This document shows, piece by piece, positions 32,145 to 41,126 of a DNA stretch of 64,000 nucleotides; the first letter of the stretch is position 1, and every line of letters begins with the position of its first letter. A program made the position numbers and the translations under genes. The stretch is from NCBI RefSeq assembly GCF_910592395.1, contig NC_088323.1, forward strand, positions 14,619,501 to 14,683,500, in the 5' to 3' direction. The notes beneath the pieces were generated by a model. That model was not told the DNA's origin and did not search any database. It saw only the letters and a list, made by a program, of their open reading frames with translations. This stretch comes from Lineus longissimus. Its lineage: Eukaryota; Nemertea; Pilidiophora; Heteronemertea; Lineidae.

Positions 32145-34214
32145 CGCCTAAAATGACGGAGCACCTAAAATGTCGGTTTTAAGGATCTAACAACGTCGGT
32201 GCCGCGTTTTGAAAAAATTATAATTTTTCGTGCCAAAAAACATCGCTGGCCACGCCAAAAATGACGGTCCTGTAATCCTTGGCAGACGACAATTTAGATA
32301 GGCTAAAAACGTTCACTTTTTATAGTGGTCCCATATATCTTTGTCTACTGTTGGCCAGTTCGTTACGATGTGATCAGATTTGGGGATGCAAATATTAACA
32401 GACGTTCTGGAATCTCTATGAGCTCCGAACAATCAATGCCAATCTAGTCAAGATTGGGATCTGGCTCATCTCTGTTGTATTGCATCTTATGGGTCCTTAT
32501 TGCATGTTGCAGGTCCTTCCTATAAATAGCGAAGAAATGCTTTTCCTTTGGAACGTTTAAGGCTGTTACAGCGGCACTAATGACATTCGCTGATGAGGTT
32601 CTGTGCTGCGGACTGTCGAATCGGTTGGAACAAGGAATATAGAGCATGCGCAGTCTATTGGGAACAGGCAGTGCACATGGCAGTGTCCCATTTGAATACA
32701 CCCAGTTTGCATACGTTCTTGAGTTTGTACATATTATGTTTATGATGCTTCCATTAGAGTGCGGGCTGAATATCACAAGGCTCAGCTCGCACTCGTTTCG
32801 TCAGCACCCTGTAAACAAATTTCATCGAAATTAACGGTTTGCATATATGGCTGCGATTAACGATACAATTTCCACTCGTCTGAGGGAAAATCTGGCAATT
32901 GTTATGCAACTTGATAATTGCAGGGCGCAGCTATTAAATACCAATTGTTGACCGACGTATTCGAGAGATTTTTCCGGCCTGCATGATCGGAGGTCGCAGC
33001 AACAAAAAACGCCCATTTGAAGGACGCTTTCGGTTGATAATTTGAAATTGGAAATGGATTTTATAGACTGTATGTTTATGAAATTGTTTGCAATCGTATG
33101 AGTGATTTTATGTTATATGCAATATATACACAATTTACACAAAACACCGGAACTAAATAATCATAATCATAGCTAAACAAGCCACGTGTACGAGTGCCTG
33201 GTTTACAAGGTGGCCTTCAGCGCATTGCTGCTGTGATATTAACATGTGGGAGATGCTCAGAGAGGTTCCTGTTACTTCCACAGGGTGTTTATAAAAGTAA
33301 ATAATAGATTACCTTTACACAGATTCGAATGCAGACAATCGATGCAGGTAAGATGATACGCCCGAAGCTTCGTGTTTCAGATTAAGTACTGCAGCCTACT
33401 AAATGTTATGTAACAAGTGTGACCACATTTCCTAAATAAGTTATTTTTAGCCAAAGGCTGAAGACCGGATGTGTATCAACTGTATTTATACCCTTCACTA
33501 AGACGCTTCTTAATCTTATGATCTGGTGGTGGCGATTAAAACTTTCATTGGCACCTAAATGAATGGCCAAAATTATCGTGGCGTCGGCATAGATCAAACA
33601 ACCGTTAAAATCGAGTTAGTTCCCTACCGCGCTCATTAGTTTACCGCTGCCCTCTGAATGCATCTTGCATCTTGAACGCTCATGGACTCAACTCACAACA
33701 GATTCGTGTGAGATCGAGAGGCGAATGCGAATGCAACCGCAGTCCTTGGTATTGCCAATAGTAACCTGCATGTTGCGATGCGACACAAGCACGCCCCTTT
33801 TCTATATGAGCTCTGTCTAAAATGACCTTTCTTTGTGAGAAAATGAAAACAGGCGCGAATAATCCGCCCAACTGAAATGAACATTCGAAATAAAGTATCA
33901 CATTCACTGGACCAGAAGCGATAGATTCGTAGTCAGATACTGCAATATACCAACTAGACATGCATGTAAAACACCCTGGCGACTTGCATATGAGTGTAAC
34001 AACGGGGCTCGAGCTGTTCATGTACATTTATATACCCTAATTCCAACGAAAATATGATGACGTCATGAGAACAGAATGTGTTGCTGAGTATGTAACCGTC
34101 ATTTTTGGCGTGCCCATCGACTTTTTTGGTACGAAAAATTACTGATCTTTTAGGCGTGGGCACCGACGTTTTTGAACCCACAAGACCGACATTTCAGGCG
34201 CGCGACACACCTGG
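32145..34214. mobile_element. 2-kb element with ~130-bp terminal inverted repeats
   Basis: The left end GTCGCGCGCCTAAAATGACG and the reverse complement of the right end GTCGCGCGCCTGAAATGTCG stay alignable for about 130 bp, through AACGTCGGTGCC, TAATTTTTCGT.CCAAAAAA and GGCACGCCAAAAATGACGGT. Within each TIR the theme CC-TAAAATGACGG is repeated. The inside has no long frame, so the copy is non-autonomous. No clear target duplication. Confidence 0.75.
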
Positions 34215-34399
34215 AGTGTGAGGTGTTCGGACCACACTATTAAGCATTGTTGCCGTGCTCATCTCACGAACACGACGATTCTGCACAAAATGTTGCCTTT
34301 CTATGATATGTTTTAGTACAAGTGTCTTATCTCCATTTAGAGCTACATGTATGCGTGTCATTCGGCAATAACAACGTCATGTCGCAATATTCAGTGGAC

Positions 34400-34616
34400 A
34401 TGTTCGTCTCCTCATGCCTGGATTCCAACAACTGTCTGCTGTATGGTCTTCCCGAAATTACCATTGCTTCACTCCAACGAATCCAGAACCGAGCAGCCTG
34501 GATCATCAGCAGAACTAGAAAGCATCACCACATCACACCTGTCCTCAAAAGTCTCAACTGGCTCCCTGTTAAACAGAGAATACAGTTTAAGATACTCCTG
34601 CCTGATCTTGGGTAAA
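34400..34616 (+). mobile_element. CR1/L2-like LINE RT C-terminal fragment
   Basis: Reads SNNCLLYGLPEITIASLQRI, QNRAAWIISRTRKHHHITPV and LKSLNWLPVKQRIQFKILL, the conserved thumb region of CR1/L2/Jockey RT. Cut off on both sides; it directly precedes the Polinton-like remnant. Confidence 0.85.
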
Positions 34617-34652
34617 CAAAAAAAAGGTTGGAAATCTATTTGAAAAAATACA

Positions 34653-35459
34653 ATGAATAACACAGCGGTAATCGAACAACAGATGAAACATATTGGTGTT
34701 ATTAACCCCAGTTCACAACAAGGGTACCAACAAGGATACCAACAAGGTTCGACTCCAAAGTAACAGAAACCAACTAACCCGTTGAACAGTTCAAATCTAG
34801 TTAACCCTAGTCAAGGGCTAGTCAACACTAGTCGTCAACTAGCCTCAACTAGCAGTCAACTATCCTCAACTAGCAGTCAACTAGCCTCAACTATGACTTC
34901 GTCAAGAGATCAAAGCTTGGCTACGACTCATCAAGTCTTAACTGATAGTGGTATCAAAGTCAAACAAGCCCTTGGAGTGTAAGTTGCTACTGGTAAAAGC
35001 AAGGATTTCCTGAATAAACATATTACCTTTAATGACTTAGATAGTATGACAGAGAAGGAAATCTTGAAATACCATAGAAACACCTTAGGGAAGATCAGTG
35101 GCGTAGTGGTTAGAGCACTGGGCTCATAATCAGGAGGTCCTGGGTTCGATTCTCGGAAGGGTCACTGCTGTTTCGTCTTTGTGTCTTTGAGCAAGGCACT
35201 TAACCGTACTTGCTTCTCTCCGCCCAAGAGTAAATGGGTACCTAGCTGGCAGAGTTGGCACACTATGAATGTTAGTCCTGAGCGCTGTATAGCTGCAGCT
35301 CGGACCTGTACTACTCCCAGAGAATAAAGCTTGAACCAAGAATGTACAGGCCAAGAACTATGGGTAATAATGTGAAGCGCTTTGAGCGACTGAAAAAAGT
35401 TGGATTTAGCGCTATATAAGTCTCATAATTTGAATCTACCAGACAAACATGGCTACTAG
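34653..35459 (+). pseudogene. Polinton-like ORF A, low-complexity protein
   Basis: ATG at 34653, AT-rich leader in front. The early part is Gln/Gly-rich (QQGYQQGYQQG), the middle has repeats of QLASTSSQLSSTSS, and later come KDFLNKHITFNDLDSM and EKEILKYHRNTLGK. Two in-frame stops (34758 region and after KVKQALGV). A SINE splits the 3' end; after it the frame closes at TAG 35457-35459, overlapping the start of ORF B. No family recognised; Ser/Thr/Gln-rich composition would suit a structural or scaffold role, which is inference only. Confidence 0.5.
35096..35420 (+). mobile_element. tRNA-derived SINE with LINE-type tail
   Basis: The head resembles tRNA-Met: A box TGGCGTAGTGGTTAGAGCAC, anticodon loop CTCATAA, B box GGTTCGATTCT (35143-35153). 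The central part has GTGTCTTTGAGCAAGGCACTTAACCG, resembling the V-type SINE core as I recall it, then AAATGGGTACC and CGCTGTATAGCTGCAGCTC. The 3' tail GAAGCGCTTTGAGCGAC ... TTTAGCGCTATATAAG shares GCGCTTTGAGCG with the CR1/L2-like LINE tail at 12362. It lies inside ORF A of the Polinton-like remnant. Confidence 0.8.
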
Positions 35460-36256
35460 GTTTAAAGAGTAAGTAGATAAGAGCCACACTGCTTTTCATT
35501 ACTGCAGCGAGCATTCAAAACCACCCAGAAACTTCTTAGCGGACTTCTTAGGTCGTATATGAATTCTATGGGCCCGTTTACGTTTGGCTGGCCATTCCCG
35601 CCAAAAAACCGCACTGGTCCATTAAGGCTGCCATTTACATCGTATGACGTCACAAAATTGTATGTTACGTCATATCGACCTATATTTCGCAAGTACCCGA
35701 CCCGTCGGCGATACGAGGACGTCCTTCTCGGATATAACATGGTATGACGTCATTTTCCAAAATATTGCCGATGTCTGTTTTGGGCACCAAGATATTTGCC
35801 CCTTGAAAGGCCGATTTAAATCTCTGATATAGGTCATGTGGCAATATTTCGGCACAGAAATGTTGTCACTTGTGATATATCGAGTTAATGTCTAACGGGT
35901 GAACTGTATTTCGAACGATTTTTAACGCTTTTTACTTACTCTTTAACGATTCATTGGGTAAGATAGTCTTAAAAGCTTACACTAAATTGACAAAGATATT
36001 TTTGCCGCTTGATGACGCAGATGATCTTTATGAAGACTTAAGAAGTGATTACATCGTTACCAATGAACTTTGCAAGTGGTTGGGATGGTTGAGTCTTAGG
36101 ATGGGAGTATTAACCGCTTTGGCATCATCAACTCTTTTCACTTTAGGACTGTGTCAGGAGATTCAAAATGGGCAAAGCCAGAACAGACAAAGTCAGGAAA
36201 AATCAATTAAGATAAATGGATCAGGAGACTCTTTTAGCTCGGGTGACAGCCATTGA
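35449..36256 (+). pseudogene. Polinton-like ORF B, split by a TTAA MITE
   Basis: ATG at 35449 overlaps the last codons of ORF A. The first four codons and TTTAA lie left of the MITE; the frame continues right of it at 35943-35946 and is open to TGA 36254-36256, about 110 codons in all when the insert and one TTAA are disregarded. It contains KIFLPLDDADDLYEDLRSD and a hydrophobic segment (LSLRMGVLTALASSTLFTLG), then a polar Gln/Ser tail. One possible membrane helix. No family recognised. Its end overlaps ORF C by 41 bp. Confidence 0.6.
35466..35942. mobile_element. 477-bp MITE flanked by TTAA
   Basis: Terminal inverted repeats AGAGTAAGTA / TACTTACTCT, with TTAA immediately outside on both sides (35462-35465 and 35943-35946). 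A TTAA target is typical of piggyBac-type transposition, though the ends do not start with the usual CCC. No coding capacity. Confidence 0.85.
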
Positions 36257-36661
36257 GAAGCCCCAAAAACAAAGATCAGAGAAGCAATTAGCATGGTCAA
36301 GAGAGTTTGGCAAAAGGTCACAAGAATTTAAGAGGTTAAAAAGGGATACCAGACAACCAGAACCGGTCGAACCGAATAAGGTTGAACCACAGCCAATACC
36401 AGAGCAAAGTCCAGAGACAAAGTCCAGAGAGCTTCGCTCGAAGCAGAACCTGAACCAGAACCCAAACCAGAGGATGAATCAAATGAAACTGTATCTAAGA
36501 CCTCATCTGGTATGATTGTAGCTGTGGCAGCAGTTGTTATTGTCACTATCATTTACTTTAAGTTAAAGAGTGTTAAAGAGAAGGTTGTGATGACAGATAC
36601 TCATGTAATGGTAGATACCCCGGTGGTGAAAGAGGTGGTTAAAGAACCAAAATTATTTTGA
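36216..36661 (+). pseudogene. Polinton-like ORF C, C-terminal membrane anchor
   Basis: ATG at 36216. The N-terminus is helical and basic (KQLAWSREFGKRSQEFKRLK), then a Pro/Glu/Gln linker (EPVEPNKVEPQPIPEQSPET). A one-base shift near 36430 moves the frame, after which EPEPKPEDESNETVSK leads to a transmembrane helix MIVAVAAVVIVTIIYFKL and a charged tail, stop TGA at 36659-36661. The layout (helical head, acidic linker, single TM near the C-terminus) suggests a membrane-anchored protein. Family unknown. Confidence 0.6.
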
Positions 36662-37075
36662 TGGAGTAGTCCTTTCTGGGTGAACTTATCTTGTCTAAAG
36701 CCAAACCACGTATGCCGCTTAGTGCTTATTGTATCACTATCAATTTCACTATGTTTAATTGTTCCTGAAATGGGAATTATTTATCCTCTGTAAGTTCAAG
36801 GATTACGTAATTATTGTTATCACAGTTGAATTTGACATGATCAATTCCATTTTCTTTTAATTTATCTTGCCATTCTCTACAAATATTACTTAAACTAAAA
36901 AGATGAAAGTAGCTCAAATGAATAATTGATTTATTTACTGCTCTCGTTTATCCCTCACTGGTTAGCTTTGTGTTAAAAAATAGATCACTGATTTCATCTT
37001 TTAGAAAGTCACCTGGCTACCAAGAATTGTAAAAAGTTATTGATTTCAAAGTAATGGATTTTATGTTTAAGGAAT

Positions 37076-37242
37076 TGAACCCGAGGCGGAGGACCTTGGT
37101 TGAGTTACCAAGGTCCTCGAGGGTGGAGCTAAAATACAGTCCAAACCCGAGCCGACAGGCGAGGGTTTGGACGAAATTTTAGCTCCACCCGAGAGTGTCT
37201 TGGTAACTCAACCAAGGTCCGAAGCCGAGGGTTCAATTTCTA
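37076..37242. repeat. near-perfect 165-bp palindrome (foldback MITE)
   Basis: ATTGAACCCGAGG ... GACCTTGGTTGAGTTACCAA ... GGGTGGAGCTAAAAT ... GTCCAAACCC reads back inverted as GGGTTTGGAC ... ATTTTAGCTCCACCC ... TTGGTAACTCAACCAAGGTC ... GAGGGTTCAAT, with a spacer of about 16 bp. Confidence 0.9.
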
Positions 37243-37248
37243 TTCTAA

Positions 37249-37702
37249 AATACCTCAAACTTAAAAAGATAGGCCACGAAATAACTTGAATATGTGCGAA
37301 TTTGGCAAATTCCATCCATCGCCTGCCCGGAGCGCCGGTAGCGCCGTTGTTTACATTATGTTACGGCAGCCCGTATAGGAAGTCCGGATCGGCTCGCTCA
37401 AGTGACGCTAAAATCCGCGCAAATGGGCTATTTGGAGCGTTTTTCTCAGCAAATATGTGTAGTGCTCATTAAAAAACTTAGGGTGGTTGATGCTTCCTTG
37501 GCTGATTTGTGTTTGAAGCAGTGTTTTGAGAGCCTCAAACTTCTGAAGTGAGCTGTGTGCATGGTTCCACATTTTAGTGCAACCCGAGGGAACTTTGGTA
37601 GAGCATCTTGGTTGCGTGTCCAAAACAATCCACTCTCAGAACGAGGCTTATGCATTTTCCATTTAAAAGTTGACTTTACGGTACCAAGGTATTTTAGAAT
37701 TT
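37249..37702. mobile_element. possible TIR element next to the palindrome
   Basis: ATTCTAAAATACCT at 37249-37262 is inverted at 37686-37702 (AGGTATTTTAGAAT). The inside (GC-richer, 37300-37430) has no gene. It may be one unit with the palindrome. Confidence 0.5.
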
Positions 37703-37790
37703 ATTGTTCTGTTAAGCACTCGAAGCTTTTTTACATTCTCGTTCTCTTATTATGAAGTCCATTACTATTTAAATCTAACAAAAGTTAACG

Positions 37791-38583
37791 TCAAACAATC
37801 TGCATAAATTTCTCCCTAACCTCTTCCATTTTCTCTCTACCATTCAAAATGATAACCACACATGGTAAATCCTATTGGTTTTCAATGAATAGATTTTCAT
37901 GAAGTTTGTGAATCTTCTTTAGGTAAACTAACTGATTTTTACTTCTGAACAATTTCTATTTTTGATTCTTTCATAAAAAACCATTGGATCTGTTTCGAGG
38001 TAAATTATGAAATTGGGTTTAACGCACATTATGTGATTCACCACATTAAATGGTCGCATGTCGCTTCGAGCTTGACAGGTTGAGACGGACTGGTTGTTCA
38101 TTTCACTATTGTCTGCCTGTTGTGAAGTTTGTGTGTATCAATTTCTTCTATTATGTCCGGGTGTCATTTGAGGCTCATCTTCTGTGAGACATGCGACCCA
38201 TTTTGCCGTGGTGGGTCACATATCTTTGTAGTGTTTGGAATATGTGTCATCTAGACTATCAAATTGACCACAAGTTAAATTTCCACTGAACCAACTCAGG
38301 CGTGAAAAGATATGGTGTATTGAAAAAATGCTTCTCTCCATAATAATAGTTTTACCTTCAGTTGAGTGCAATCTCTCAATGAATGTTTCCATCGCCACCA
38401 TTTGAAATTCGTCAGACTATTTTTTCGCGTTATTGTACATGAGTTCAAGTAGATTTTTCCCATGATAGTTTCTCTACACCTCTAATGGTTCTGGTACTAT
38501 TACTACGTCTGATACTTCTTTAATGCCTCCGATTAACTCTGACGTCCAGAGGCAATGTTAACCTCAGCAACACTTCCTGCCAT
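37791..38583 (-). pseudogene. deoxynucleoside kinase in the Polinton-like remnant
   Basis: ATG at 38583, 46 bp past the polymerase stop, in compact viral-like spacing. Landmarks in order: glycine-rich NIASG (P-loop, then a frameshift), VVIVPEPLE, NYHGKNLLELMYNN, EFQMVAMETFIERLH, the IIMERSIFS box (the ERS motif of thymidine kinase 2/dNK-type enzymes), then NFIIYLETDPMVFYERIKNR (the LID-side Arg region), ending EEVREKFMQIV at TGA 37793-37791. Total length about 200 codons, usual for dNKs. Damage: a shift at the P-loop, two TGG-to-TAG changes at conserved Trp positions, a further stop or shift near the C-terminus, and a 189-bp MITE. A working enzyme would phosphorylate deoxynucleosides to feed dNTP supply for DNA replication. 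Confidence 0.75.
38032..38220. mobile_element. 189-bp MITE with TA target duplication, inside the kinase
   Basis: Ends TGTGATTCACCAC and (inverted) TGTGACCCACCAC, with a second inverted stretch GGTCGCATGTC/GACATGCGACC. TA at 38030-38031 and 38221-38222. Leaving it out with one TA keeps the kinase frame open across the site. Confidence 0.85.
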
Positions 38584-38629
38584 TTGTTAAACACTAAATA
38601 GTAATTAGTATATAGTTTTTAATTTCTAT

Positions 38630-40095
38630 TTAGAATTTACTATTAAACATTAAAACATTAAACAAAGTTTGGATCACTGTAATCAATGTATTTTTCATAA
38701 AATCCTGAATGGCATCGTACAGATTCCATCTTCTAAGATGAATCATGTAGTCGTCAAATGAGATGTCTCTCTGAACCACATTCTTGGTAATTCCCTTCAG
38801 TTTCATTGCTTTTGAATCTTTTGCTGTGTAAGCAAACATCTTACTTCTCAAGGCAATGCATTCTATCATCTCTTCTCCTCCTAGCTCTTCCTTAAAGTAA
38901 CCTGGTACCTTCTTCTTGATAGTGTCATAGAGTGGATGGGACTGCGTCCCGAGAGCTGACCTCGTGTGGGATTTCCGGTAGTTAATGAAGTCGAAAAAAA
39001 ATTATCCTTAAGGTTTGTCAGGTCCTTCGTCAACTCGTCAGTCTTTAACTTTAAGACAAAACTGTCAGTGTCAAGATACAGTAGTTCCAGGTACTTCTCA
39101 CCATAGCAAGGTTGAAGAACATCATAGTAGAACTAATACATCAGAAGCTTAGACAATTAAAAGACTGAAGCTCCGATGTAAATCGGTTTGTCGAATCTCA
39201 TGGATGTTTTTTCCTCATGCTAATAGCTGCGTTCTGTTCGTCGAATATGCAAATTGAGGAAAACCTAGGATTGACCATGAAACTCCTGGCTGTGACCAAT
39301 TCAACTTCCATCCTGTTCCTTATGTTCTCATTTTTTTACTATAAAACGAGTTGTTCATAAGTTTAAAATAATCTTTCTCGAAATCTCTAGTAGAATCCAT
39401 CCTCCTTTTAGTGTTAAAATCAGTGTAGGGCGCCAACTACTTTGATTGTTTGAAACTTACCACAGAATGAACCTTCTTAAGAACCATTCCTATATTTAAG
39501 TAAAACTGTAGCATCCTGTATGCACTATGTAGTTGGTTTTATCCTTTTGGGTCAGTATTAACTTTACTACATTAGATATTTTCCCTTCTCTGTCATCTCC
39601 AAGTAACTCTCTCTGGTGAGGACTTAATTCATCATCATCAATTAAGAGAGATTCTCGGGACAGAATGGAAAGTTCTTTGATTTGAACTTAATGTTTTCGG
39701 GGTAAGCCAAGTCTACCTCTAAGAGGTAGCCTACTTCGTTGTGCTTAGGAACTCCTTGTATCCAGCTTGACATCGTCCGAGAGCTTTTGGGTCTTTGGGT
39801 TCCATCATCTCAAAACTGCCGTAGGGTTGAGGTTCCATCATTGCCCGACCATAAAGGTTATTTGCATCGATGTAAAGTAGCTTGTGGTGCTCATCGGCCT
39901 TGACGTGTCTTGTTCCCATCACTCCTGAAATACCTCCTCTTATCGCCTTTTCAGAAGTAAGTAAAATGCTTCAAACCAGCTTGCCATGTTAAACCAGGTG
40001 CTGAGTAACAGTGACAAGGATCGATCTGAAAGTAGTTCAAATTGACATCCCTGAATTTCTCAAAGAAATCAGCTAGAAGTAACACATCAGTTTTG
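38630..40095 (-). pseudogene. protein-primed family B DNA polymerase (Polinton type), C-terminal part
   Basis: Read from 40095 downwards: LKTDVLLLADFFEKFRDVNL and CYSAPGLTWQAGLK (region around ExoIII), HKLLYIDANNLYGRAM at about 39868 (palm motif with the first catalytic Asp), KFYLKY-like connecting segments, MENVRNR-like ENIRNRMEVELVT, FDKPIYIGASV, YLDTDSF at 39078-39064 (second catalytic motif), KKKVPGYFKEEL-like and ALRSKMFAYTAK, ending at 38630. This is the motif order of Polinton/adintovirus pPolB. The N-terminal part is missing at the junction with ankyrin intron. At least a dozen stops or shifts, so it is dead. Confidence 0.85.
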
Positions 40096-40271
40096 AGGTT
40101 TTTCGACTTCTGGCTCTTATCTTATTAACATGATATAAATGAACATGTATATCATTTTTGAATGAGATAACTAGTTTTAACCTCTTGAAATTGCCTATAC
40201 AACAGACTATCATCTATTTTGTATCTGTATTTCGATATTTGGTTATCGATAGTATGTCTGTTTTGTTTCAG

Positions 40272-40370
40272 ACTGGCTGGACGGCGTTAATGAGCGCCTC
40301 CCAACACGGACAGCTTGATGTCGTAAAAACTCTATTGAAAGGCGGAGCAGCGATTAACAAATCCGCCCAG
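40272..40370 (+). CDS. ankyrin-repeat gene, penultimate visible exon
   Basis: A 99-bp phase-0 exon between TTTTGTTTCAG and GTAACATACC, encoding a single ankyrin repeat (TGWTALMSASQHGQLDVVK then TLLKGGAAINKSAQ). The intron in front (40098-40271) is homologous to the introns in front of 24141 and 24442 (CGACTTCTGGCTCTTATC, TGTATTTCGATATTTG). It starts 176 bp right of the Polinton-like remnant. Confidence 0.85.
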
Positions 40371-40836
40371 GTAACATACCACGCACTCATACAAGTTCAA
40401 GTATTTAACAAAGAATACTTCTAAGTTTATTCGAACTTTCCTAATTGTGATAAGGATGGCAGTATTTTCCTCTTATGTGGCCGATATGTCAAAATTCAAA
40501 ACTGGTGTTTTTGACTTATTCGAGGGGTAGGAAGATGAAATAGCCATAAACAAAGTCGGTCTTATGCGAACATGTCTTCCCACTTACTGACTTAATGACT
40601 AGGTTAACTGGAAGAATGCATTAGCTGGAGATGAAATTACATCCATGTCCATCATGCATGGAAATAATTCGAAACGCCACACCGCTTTGCCAAGCATTTA
40701 CATATCGTAAAGTTTCAAAATCGTTGGTGTTTTTTTCGTATACTCTAAAGATTAGAATACTTGAATGGCCCATGGCTTCATATCACGTAGAAACTGGCGT
40801 CTGCATGACTTATTCTGAGATTGCCATTTCTTACAG

Positions 40837-40926
40837 GATGGACGTTGGACCGCATTAGGAGAGGCAGAGGAGAACGGACACAAAGAAGTGGCCGAATTCT
40901 TAAAGAGGTCAGGAGCAAAACGATAA
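40837..40926 (+). CDS. ankyrin-repeat gene, terminal exon
   Basis: Acceptor CCATTTCTTACAG, then DGRWTALGEAEENGHKEVAE and FLKRSGAKR followed by TAA at 40924-40926. This is a capping ankyrin repeat closing the protein nine residues after the second helix. It joins in phase 0 to the exon at 40272. No AATAAA is obvious within 100 bp downstream, so the polyadenylation site is not placed. Confidence 0.8.
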   Translation, partial: DGRWTALGEAEENGHKEVAEFLKRSGAKR

Positions 40927-41126
40927 AAAGGGTGATCAAATATTGCCTTCCCAGTAACAGGTAAATAGGCAACGGCACAAAGCCAGGGCTGAAGAGTGAT
41001 CACTTCATTTACCGTCATCAGGGCCCGGAGGACTGGATCAGGTGGTCACCATCAATTGACACAGCACAGTTGAGGAACATGAGCCAAAGTGAAAAAACCC
41101 AGCAGCTCGGAGACTGTCAACGTTAA

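Larger units (their letters stand above)
36781..37762 (-). pseudogene. Polinton-like ORF D (-), unknown, interrupted
   Basis: A start-like ATG at 37762 just downstream of the kinase opens about 16 codons (MDFIIRERECKKASSA). The frame is then lost in the palindromic insertions at 37076-37702. On the far side a single frame runs 37013-36781 with one TAA, including SNICREWQDKLKENGIDHVK and DNNNYVILELTEDK, stop TAA at 36781. That the two parts belong together is inferred from position only. It converges with ORF C, 119 bp apart. Confidence 0.4.
34653..40095. mobile_element. Polinton/Maverick-like element remnant
   Basis: About 5.4 kb containing three + strand frames (34653-36661) converging on three - strand frames (36781-40095). 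The - strand block begins with the C-terminal two-thirds of a protein-primed family B DNA polymerase, followed by a deoxynucleoside kinase and an unknown ORF. Gene spacing is viral-like: overlaps of 11 and 41 bp on the + side, and a 46-bp gap between polymerase stop and kinase start. Intact Polintons also encode a retroviral-type integrase, ATPase, protease and capsid proteins; none is seen. The left end abuts a LINE fragment and the right end abuts ankyrin intron at 40096; no terminal inverted repeats are found. Later insertions: a SINE, a TTAA MITE, palindromic MITE(s) and a TA MITE. All genes are broken. Confidence 0.7.

Noticed and set aside
35096-35170. tRNA-Met gene
   Set aside because: A and B boxes and a CAT anticodon are present, but the acceptor stem does not pair well and a SINE body with LINE-type tail follows.
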